Below the pieces are notes generated by a model, which was not told the origin of the DNA, searched no databases, and saw nothing but the letters and a program-made list of their open reading frames with translations. Below are positions 58,036 to 64,000 of a stretch of DNA of 64,000 bases, piece after piece. Within the stretch, counting starts at the first letter, position 1; the number at the start of each line of letters is the position of its first letter. Where the stretch lies: positions 1 to 64,000 of the forward strand of contig JAMFSA010000194.1 in NCBI GenBank assembly GCA_026225055.1, in the 5' to 3' direction. This stretch comes from Mucilaginibacter xinganensis (GTDB lineage Bacteria; Bacteroidota; Bacteroidia; Sphingobacteriales; Sphingobacteriaceae). A program made the position numbers and the translations under genes.

Positions 58036-60084
58036 TTACATTGACATGACCTGCCCCTGTGGTTCCTCATCATTTTTGTCCATATTCTCTGGCTTAACTG
58101 CTTCTTTTTCGACCTCCTCTAGTGTTTCAGCAGCTTTTCTTACTTTTAATATGCTGATCTCTGTATCTATCAAGGTCTGCACATCCGCTTTGATCATTAG
58201 GTAGTTTTCTTTTATATCCTCTGCTGTTACCTTATCTATTTCGGGAATAGGTCGATACCTATTTTCCTCTGCTTTGATGGCAGCATGATCGTTCTGTATC
58301 TCGCTGTGAAATACCTTCAATTCGATTTTTTCATTGGGATTATCAGCCACCATGCCAACAAAAGTACCTGACGATAGTGCTGCTATTTTTGAGGCGGGTA
58401 CGGCATAATCCAGCTGAGTTGATTTACTGATGGAAGTATCATTGCTGTTGATGCTTACACTGTTGCGTTCCTGCATGATCTTACCCACGCGTTCGGATAG
58501 CTGTTTGGCCGTATCGCCCGTAACCTGCCCGCTAATGATATTGCCGACGATATTTATAATCACTTCGGCCTGTTCGCGTCCGTAGTCCTTTTTTAACTGG
58601 CTGTAATCCTGTATGCCTAACGTGGTAGCGACCTTATTTGATCGGGCTGTTGCGATCAGGCTGTCGATATTGTTAAAATAGATGGTCGGAAACTCGTCAA
58701 AGATCAGACTGCTTTTTAACTGGTTCTTCCGGTTTGCCAATTTGATTACCCTGGAAATATACAGCGATAATACCGCGCCATAGGTTTGCAGTTTCTGCGG
58801 GTTATTACCCATGCAAACGATTTTGGGGTCTTTGGGATTGTTAATGTCCAGTGTAAAATCATTGCCGGATAAAACGTAATAGAGCTGCGGTGAAGATAGC
58901 CGGGCTAAACTGATCTTGGCACTGGCGACCTGGCCCTCTAATTGTTCCTTAGCCTTGTTCTGAAAAGCGGATATAAAGGGATTGATTAATACCTTAATTT
59001 CTTCCTGCTCTTTTAAGATCGGGAAGAGTTCTTCGTAATCAGCTTGCATCAGTTCAATTACATGCGGTAAAGTACAATACCTGCCGTTTGCATATTTGCG
59101 CAGATACCAGATAATGGCTGTTAAAAAGTTAATAGGAGATTCCACAAAGAAATCGCCTTGTTTCTTGATCCACTCACGGTTTAAGCCTAAAAGAATGGTA
59201 CGCGATGCTTCGGTAGCATCGGTAATATCGTCCATTGATTGCGGGTCAAGCGGGTTGCAGCGGTGTGTACGGCTTAAATCATCAAAATTGATGAGGTAGA
59301 ACTTAGGTTTGATCTTATAGTTCTTTTGGTATTTCTCCAGTTTATTATAGGCGATCTTAGTTAAGTCGTCAAACTTAAAATCATAAATAAACATGCTGAA
59401 TCCCTTTTTCAAATGCTGGTCGATCACATGCCGGATGACAAAGTAAGATTTACCTGCGCCGGGGGTACCCACCACTAATAGGCCGCGAAACGGGTTAATA
59501 AAATTGATCCAACTGTTACGCACTTTACCTTTCAGGCTGTATTTTGCAGGCAGATTGATGGAATATTCATTTTCAAGCAGGCGTTCCTCTTGAGGGAAAG
59601 TTTCATTTTCAGTATTGAAAATATCTTTTTGCAGGTTTAGCTTTAATAAACGGGATAGTCGGCCACCGCCTGTTAAAATGAGCAAATAACCTATGCTGGT
59701 TATACCTATATAACGTATTGCTATGATTGTTGCAGTAGCATTAAGGTAAAAGCATAACACACTGATAAAGTATAAAAGCAGCCCGGCACCTATATAAATG
59801 GCAATCTTATCTTTCCTGATCGTCTCGTCCTTTTTGCCTTTGGCACCGATCAGCGAAACGATTAATAACAGCAATGCGGCCAACTTCGGTTTGAGCATCC
59901 CGGCAAATAGCCCGGTCTTGCTGATATTCATCACCAGGCGGTTAGTGATCTCCGTTGTACAGTGCCAATGATGAAAAGCTGTAAAGCAACTGATATAGAA
60001 ATGGATGCACAAAATAGTTAAGCTGATTAGCCGGGTAAAATCAATGATCTTTCGTAGTCCCTGTATATCTTCGCCTGTTTGCAT
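58036..60084 (-). CDS. type IV coupling protein (TraG/VirD4 type)
   Basis: A 682-residue inner-membrane DNA transport ATPase. Membrane segments lie in residues 15-150. Walker A is VVGTPGAGKSYF (about 205) and Walker B SLIFDEFPTIYF (about 465). IIWYLRKYANGRYCTLPHVI and TTLGIQDYSQLKKDYGREQA are typical of the Bacteroidetes MobC/T4CP group. It delivers the relaxase-DNA complex to the mating channel. It lies 30 bases downstream of the relaxase gene in one operon. Confidence 0.9.
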   Translation of the reverse strand: MQTGEDIQGLRKIIDFTRLISLTILCIHFYISCFTAFHHWHCTTEITNRLVMNISKTGLFAGMLKPKLAALLLLIVSLIGAKGKKDETIRKDKIAIYIGAGLLLYFISVLCFYLNATATIIAIRYIGITSIGYLLILTGGGRLSRLLKLNLQKDIFNTENETFPQEERLLENEYSINLPAKYSLKGKVRNSWINFINPFRGLLVVGTPGAGKSYFVIRHVIDQHLKKGFSMFIYDFKFDDLTKIAYNKLEKYQKNYKIKPKFYLINFDDLSRTHRCNPLDPQSMDDITDATEASRTILLGLNREWIKKQGDFFVESPINFLTAIIWYLRKYANGRYCTLPHVIELMQADYEELFPILKEQEEIKVLINPFISAFQNKAKEQLEGQVASAKISLARLSSPQLYYVLSGNDFTLDINNPKDPKIVCMGNNPQKLQTYGAVLSLYISRVIKLANRKNQLKSSLIFDEFPTIYFNNIDSLIATARSNKVATTLGIQDYSQLKKDYGREQAEVIINIVGNIISGQVTGDTAKQLSERVGKIMQERNSVSINSNDTSISKSTQLDYAVPASKIAALSSGTFVGMVADNPNEKIELKVFHSEIQNDHAAIKAEENRYRPIPEIDKVTAEDIKENYLMIKADVQTLIDTEISILKVRKAAETLEEVEKEAVKPENMDKNDEEPQGQVMSM

Positions 60085-60114
60085 AGCTGTATTTTTAATG
60101 TATTAAATAATGAA

Positions 60115-61113
60115 TTAAAGGCTCATGCCTTTGCGTCTTTTGCCCTTTTTGCGTGGTAATAAAGGGGCGCTGTCGCCTTTGTTCGGATTACCCAAAAGAG
60201 ATTGTAACAGGTTATCCGGTGCCTGGGATAATAAGTCTGACAGGTTTATTTTCGGCACCCTTTTCAATAGGCTGACTGACGATTTGGTTTTTTCTAAAAG
60301 TGATGCGGATCGCTGTTTGGCATTTTCGTTATTGGCCCGGCTTTGTGCCGGTCTTGATTGTTGTCTTGTTTCCCAGTCCCGCTTTTCTGCGTGTAGTGCC
60401 ATTCTTTCCTCCAGGCTGCCTTTTTTTTGTGCATTGGCATACCTGAAAGTTTCTGTTACGCCACGTTCAAAATCAAACTTCTCATCAAAAAGCCTTTCGC
60501 CGGATGCTTTAAAGGCAGAACGGTCAAACTGCCCCATCTTTTTAGAATGTTCGGTGTTCCTCCCTTTGGATTTATTCATGGGACTTAATTTGACCTTGTT
60601 GGTGATGTCCTTCCGGCTTACAATGATCTGTAGGTGCATTTGTTCGCCGTCCTTGCGTTCGCCACGTTTTTTCATGCCTTGTTTTACTTCGGGGTCTCTA
60701 TGGCTGTAATAGCGGTAGTTTTCCAGTTTACCAAACCAAAGCAAGTCCATGCTGCTTGCAATGCCCGGCCTTTTAAAATTGCGGGCGTATTCGTCCATAA
60801 CAGATACGGCATAAGCTTTTAGCTGTTCTTTGGCACCGTCCTGGCCGTACTGTTCTTTAAGGTAAGCGATCTCTTTCTGGCTTGGGCTGATATTGACGAG
60901 GAAAAATTTAGCATCAGCTTTACTTAATTTGGCGATGTTATTATCAATGGCCGGTCTTACTTCATCAGAAAGGATGTTGCTGCGTTCCTGGTTAAACCAG
61001 TATTCCGGTTGTTTAGTAACATCAGTTTTATTCTCTTTATCTAAATAATGAACCAGTCCGCCGCTGCCTCCTTTATTATCCGCCGTTTCGCTGTCTGTAA
61101 TATTGATATACAT
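60115..61113 (-). CDS. mobB: DUF5712-like MobB relaxase
   Basis: A 332-residue mobilization protein. It starts MYINITDSETADNKGGSGGL, VHYLDKEN, continues with FFLVNISPSQKEIAYLKEQY, NYRYYSHRDPEVKQGMKKRG and MHLQIIVSRKD, the conserved histidine region of this relaxase group, and ends in a basic tail (LPRKKGKRRKGMSL). It would nick oriT and guide the transferred strand. The gene before it encodes a BfmA/BtgA-like accessory protein and the gene after it the coupling protein. Confidence 0.82.
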   Translation of the reverse strand: MYINITDSETADNKGGSGGLVHYLDKENKTDVTKQPEYWFNQERSNILSDEVRPAIDNNIAKLSKADAKFFLVNISPSQKEIAYLKEQYGQDGAKEQLKAYAVSVMDEYARNFKRPGIASSMDLLWFGKLENYRYYSHRDPEVKQGMKKRGERKDGEQMHLQIIVSRKDITNKVKLSPMNKSKGRNTEHSKKMGQFDRSAFKASGERLFDEKFDFERGVTETFRYANAQKKGSLEERMALHAEKRDWETRQQSRPAQSRANNENAKQRSASLLEKTKSSVSLLKRVPKINLSDLLSQAPDNLLQSLLGNPNKGDSAPLLPRKKGKRRKGMSL

Positions 61114-61116
61114 AAT

Positions 61117-61674
61117 TTAAAGTTTTGCGATCTGCTGCCGTGCCTGTTGTACCAGTTCTTCTTTATCCTTTGCAGAAGTCGTGAAACTGAAGCTTTCCCT
61201 GGCTTTGCTATAATTGTTCAGGATGTAAAGGAATTTAAGTTTGAGGCTTTCTTTGGTTTCCAATTTCTCGGTAATGGTTTTGAGTAGCTTATCGGTTGCT
61301 GTGAATTGTTCTACCTGTGCTTGCTGATTACTTAATAAATCCTTGTTTGCTTTTAATACATGGTTATTAAAGAAATCCAATATTTTGATCTGCGACTGGA
61401 TCATCCGGTCAACTTCAACTTTAACAGGTATTAATACTTTTTCTTCCTGCGACCGGATAAAGCGGATATAGGTATCGTGGTTTTTGACCAATGTCTTTTT
61501 TAACAGTTCGTCATTAATGTCCTTTGGATCCTTCTTAGTCCTGTAAAAATATTCAACCATTTGGATGAAAAACTCGCGCTTGGTACGGCCTGCCTGGTCT
61601 GCCAGCTTTTGTAATTTTTCGTCCGTTTCTTCGGTGTACTTGACCGTCTTTTTATAATCGTTTGGTGTTGGCAT
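61117..61674 (-). CDS. mobA: BfmA/BtgA-family mobilization protein (MobA)
   Basis: A 185-residue protein starting MPTPNDYKKTVKYTEETDEK, with LQKLADQAGRTKREFFIQMV in a ribbon-helix-helix-like position and a long coiled coil after it. It fits the BfmA/BtgA group of accessory mobilization proteins that bind oriT and help the relaxase. The ATG at 61674 is chosen because the longer frame from 61755 runs through the oriT-like repeats. Three bases separate its stop from mobB. Confidence 0.72.
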   Translation of the reverse strand: MPTPNDYKKTVKYTEETDEKLQKLADQAGRTKREFFIQMVEYFYRTKKDPKDINDELLKKTLVKNHDTYIRFIRSQEEKVLIPVKVEVDRMIQSQIKILDFFNNHVLKANKDLLSNQQAQVEQFTATDKLLKTITEKLETKESLKLKFLYILNNYSKARESFSFTTSAKDKEELVQQARQQIAKL

Positions 61675-61679
61675 GGGCA

Positions 61680-61770
61680 ATAAATTTTTGTTTATAGAAA
61701 TTCCTGCGGGAATGCTAAAAACGGCCTTGAATATATCCTGAACAGCATACAGCATTCCCGGAGAATGCTA
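61680..61770. other. candidate oriT with inverted repeats
   Basis: GGGAATGCT (61708-61716) and AGCATTCCC (61751-61759) form a perfect 9-bp inverted repeat 34 bases apart, with shorter repeats around them (ATTCC-TGC-GGGAAT and GAGAATGCT). The site lies immediately upstream of mobA, the usual place for oriT in these elements. No nick site can be read directly. Confidence 0.5.
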
Positions 61771-61894
61771 ACAACCCCGTTTGCAGCGCAAACGGCAAGC
61801 GAATAGGGCCACTGCCCAATTCCCGCTTGCTCCATTCTTTTTCAAAAAATGGACGCTTTTAAAACGGAAACCGGGCTGCCTGCGGCCCCGGTTT

Positions 61895-62068
61895 TCAGGG
61901 AATTTGCTGATCGGATTCCGGCCTGCGGCCTGATGGATCGAGTGGAACAAAGGAGCGCAAAAGCCGGCGTATACGCTGGCGCGGCTCAGTGCGGATGCGT
62001 TTGATTTTGGCAATATGGCCGTTGAACTTGCGGTCTTTAAGATCGGGTATGACTTCATTGTTTTTCAT
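61895..62068 (-). CDS. small basic protein, uncertain
   Basis: A 57-codon frame from the ATG at 62068: MKNNEVIPDLKDRKFNGHIA, KIKRIRTEPRQRIRRLL, ending PESDQQIP. It is strongly basic and could be a DNA-binding accessory protein of the relaxosome. It lies in the GC-rich, oriT-like stretch, where open frames arise easily, and I see no strong ribosome-binding site. Overlapping frames on the same strand are less likely coding. Confidence 0.35.
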   Translation of the reverse strand: MKNNEVIPDLKDRKFNGHIAKIKRIRTEPRQRIRRLLRSFVPLDPSGRRPESDQQIP

Positions 62069-62127
62069 GATTATCTGAATTGATAATCAAAAGTCGCAAG
62101 GTTGATTTTAGGGATTAGGCAAGTTGC

Positions 62128-62946
62128 CTAAAATTCTATTCTTTCTCGTATATATGAAGAAAAGCTTTTTTTTAGGTTGACTATGCCATCTGTTTTAAAA
62201 AAGTTCTCGATAAAATTATCAAGGTCATTATACTTGTAGTTAGTTCGTATTAGGTTAACTATTTTTCTAAATATTTCGTGCTTATCCCTTTGTGATTCTT
62301 TCGTTATGAAAGTATCTAATGTGTGGAAATAATGATCAATCCATTTGGAGCGGGTTGCAAGATCAACAAAAACGGTCAAGGGCTGATAATTTTCTTCCGA
62401 AAGGTATTCAATATCACCCCAGGGCATTTCATACAGAATTTGGCCATCTTCCAGCTTTAATAACTCCTTAGATGAAAATTCCGGAAAGTGCTCATTTATA
62501 ACATTATGAATTTCAGCCTTAAATATAATTTTAGACCCTTTTATCTTGTTTGCAGATTCCAATAAATAGGCGTCAATAAAAGCCGTACCCACCACGAGCC
62601 CTTTTTGCAAATTACTAAATTCAGTAGCCGGTATATGATCAAAATCTCCGATTGCTATACCACCACGCAGTGGCAAATCACATTGAGTTATTGATATTTT
62701 ATAAAGTTTATTTAAGAAAGTAAGTATTTTACGAAGTGATGCATTGGTGCTATCATCCGTATGGATTATTAAGGAATCACTGAAAGTTTGACCGTGGATC
62801 GTACTGTCGTTATTATAATTGAGATCGCTCCACAAATTGTATATCTGAGAATTAAAGGATCTGATAACTTCGACGGCCTGCTGATGATTTATGGATGTAA
62901 TTTTTTGTTTGAACCCGAGGGTGTCAATAAATGCAACAATTTTCAT
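62128..62946 (-). CDS. class III cyclase-fold protein of a DUF262-linked unit
   Basis: A 272-residue protein whose first half resembles the class III nucleotidyl cyclase fold: IVAFIDTLGFKQ (Asp8), GQTFSDSLIIHTDD (Asp57) and LPLRGGIAIGDF, followed by KGLVVGTAFIDAYLLE. The two aspartates match the metal-binding pair. The C-terminal part is helical and without a known domain. Six bases separate it from the DUF262/HNH gene upstream, so they are one operon. A signalling role in defence is an inference; catalytic activity is unproven. Confidence 0.6.
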   Translation of the reverse strand: MKIVAFIDTLGFKQKITSINHQQAVEVIRSFNSQIYNLWSDLNYNNDSTIHGQTFSDSLIIHTDDSTNASLRKILTFLNKLYKISITQCDLPLRGGIAIGDFDHIPATEFSNLQKGLVVGTAFIDAYLLESANKIKGSKIIFKAEIHNVINEHFPEFSSKELLKLEDGQILYEMPWGDIEYLSEENYQPLTVFVDLATRSKWIDHYFHTLDTFITKESQRDKHEIFRKIVNLIRTNYKYNDLDNFIENFFKTDGIVNLKKSFSSYIRERIEF

Positions 62947-62952
62947 ACGCTA

Positions 62953-64000
62953 TCAAAAGGCTAAAACTTCGGTTAACGCTTTGGTTAATAACTCAGTTCT
63001 CTTTTGAACAAAGGTTGGAAAATCTTTCAAATCGAGTTCCTTCGGTAAATAATGATTTTTCAAAGATGGCGCGTATTCTTCCACCCAAGGCTTTAAGTCT
63101 TTATCACTTTTTGACTTATTTTCATTACCATCTAACATTTGAAGATTAATAATAGAATTAAAATAATCCCAATCTGTAAAAAACTCCCTGTTATTATCGT
63201 CAAGAATAATTCCTTTCGCTTTTAATTTCTTCTCATTAAAACATGACAAAGGATGACAGTGATCTAAGTGAAAATCTCTGTTTTTATAATCAAGATGGGG
63301 GAATAATAATGCAAGCACTGGAAAAGCATAGCGATTATCCTTACTGGTATATAAGAGGCCCTGAATAAATTCATCGTCTACAGTAATGCTTTTATTGGTT
63401 TTTGAAAGCCTTGTCGCAATTGCTTTGGCAGGAAAAATTTCGCACTCCTTAGCTATCTCCTTCTTAATAGTGTCCCTAATTGTTTTCAATACTCCCTCGG
63501 CCTGCCCACCGAAAATTTGATGCAGAAGTACTACATGCAACCAACGCTTAATGTTGGCCCTGTCTTCTTTGTATTTAACTTTCTGGCAAAACTCTTTAAC
63601 TTTTTCTGTTTGGTAGATATAGTAAACGATTGGTAACAATGCATTTAACGAAGTTAGTGTATTAGGAGCATAGCCAAAATCCGTAACCAATTGAAAAACT
63701 TCTCTTATGGCTAACTTAATTTCAGGCCAATGCGATTCAAACTCTTTGGCATTTTTTATTTTAAAGTTATCAACCCTGAATTTTATATCATCGTTGTATA
63801 AGATTAGATATGTTCTTAATACAAAATCCTTGTTAACAGGATAACCATATTCTTTCACCAGTTCATCTACTAAACCATTAATTTCCTTTTTAGCGTCCAA
63901 TTCCATCCAACCGGATATGGTAGTTGACATTACCAAATCTGAATAGCTAAGCGATATTCCACCTGAATTAATTCTAATAAAAATATTGAGCGCGCGGGTG
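62953..64000 (-). CDS. DUF262/HNH (GmrSD-like) protein, cut by window end
   Basis: The visible 348 codons are the C-terminal part of a DUF262 protein; the frame stays open to the window end. ALNIFIRINSGGISLSYSDL is the DUF262 core and shows that the TTG at 63936 is not the start. HLDHCHPL and, further on, INLQMLDGNENKSKSD form the DUF1524-like HNH nuclease centre (His-His-Asn-Lys). GmrSD-type proteins cleave modified DNA in phage defence. The gene is co-transcribed with a cyclase-fold protein. Confidence 0.8.
   Translation of the reverse strand, partial: TRALNIFIRINSGGISLSYSDLVMSTTISGWMELDAKKEINGLVDELVKEYGYPVNKDFVLRTYLILYNDDIKFRVDNFKIKNAKEFESHWPEIKLAIREVFQLVTDFGYAPNTLTSLNALLPIVYYIYQTEKVKEFCQKVKYKEDRANIKRWLHVVLLHQIFGGQAEGVLKTIRDTIKKEIAKECEIFPAKAIATRLSKTNKSITVDDEFIQGLLYTSKDNRYAFPVLALLFPHLDYKNRDFHLDHCHPLSCFNEKKLKAKGIILDDNNREFFTDWDYFNSIINLQMLDGNENKSKSDKDLKPWVEEYAPSLKNHYLPKELDLKDFPTFVQKRTELLTKALTEVLAF

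Noticed and set aside
61768..62058. 96-codon minus-strand frame in the oriT-like region
   Set aside because: It has no recognisable protein pattern and overlaps a more plausible basic frame (61895-62068) in another phase.
1..64000. CRISPR arrays, intact tRNA or rRNA genes
   Set aside because: I looked for regular direct repeats with spacers and for complete cloverleaf or rRNA-like stretches and found none.

Overview
The window looks like accessory DNA from a Bacteroidota genome, most likely Sphingobacteriaceae (Mucilaginibacter or Pedobacter type). The reasons are a Bacteroidetes-type conjugative element (TraE/F/G/J/K/M, RteC, a DUF5712-like relaxase, a BfmA/BtgA-like protein), several TAnnTTTG -7 boxes, many HxlR, LytTR and 7TM-LuxR regulators, and an AT-rich base composition. 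No intact integrase, rRNA or tRNA gene is visible, so neither end of the element can be fixed.

Layout. 1-220: a hairpin-rich RNA-like stretch at the edge. 225-5640: oxidoreductase/regulator pairs (aldo-keto reductase/HxlR, luciferase-like monooxygenase, SDR/TetR with two matching operators) mixed with broken genes (an unknown gene with a 2-bp duplication, an MsrA C-terminal fragment). 5793-8305: a graveyard holding a frameshifted RES toxin with its Xre/ParS-type antitoxin, a histidine kinase with its middle deleted, and an integrase N-terminus joined to a headless VOC protein. 8638-11555: a single-gene element encoding an RNase H-like exonuclease fused to an IS66-type DDE transposase and two C-terminal repeats. 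11577-20911: a defence island with RmuC, a SIR2-HerA pair (HerA carries a KTSC tail), a DUF4365 protein and a two-gene nuclease unit, partly flanked by a broken and an intact copy of one small gene. 21068-24757: small accessory genes of the conjugative element (DUF932, small HTH, histone-H1-like) around a 600-base structured non-coding stretch. 24815-36357: the transfer operon, read right to left: rteC, a 177-aa protein, traE, traF, traG, a lipoprotein, three TraI-like paralogues, traJ, traK, a small membrane protein, traM, a DUF3945-like protein. 36591-57430: about 21 kb of cargo, mostly regulators, redox enzymes, VOC/cupin/DoxX/AhpD proteins, a LytS/LytTR two-component system and two PD40 propellers. 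58036-62068: mobilization block (coupling protein, relaxase, accessory protein, likely oriT). 62128-64000: a cyclase-fold protein with a DUF262/HNH protein cut by the window end.

How it fits together. The mobilization and transfer blocks point the same way and together resemble one conjugative element opened by 21 kb of cargo. No TraN/TraO-like gene follows traM, so the element may be incomplete. The defence genes (SIR2-HerA, DUF4365, Mrr-like nuclease pair, DUF262/cyclase pair) and the nuclease-transposase fusion are the most unusual content. The repeated pattern of one small regulator next to one oxidoreductase (four or five times) suggests cargo that responds to toxic or electrophilic compounds.
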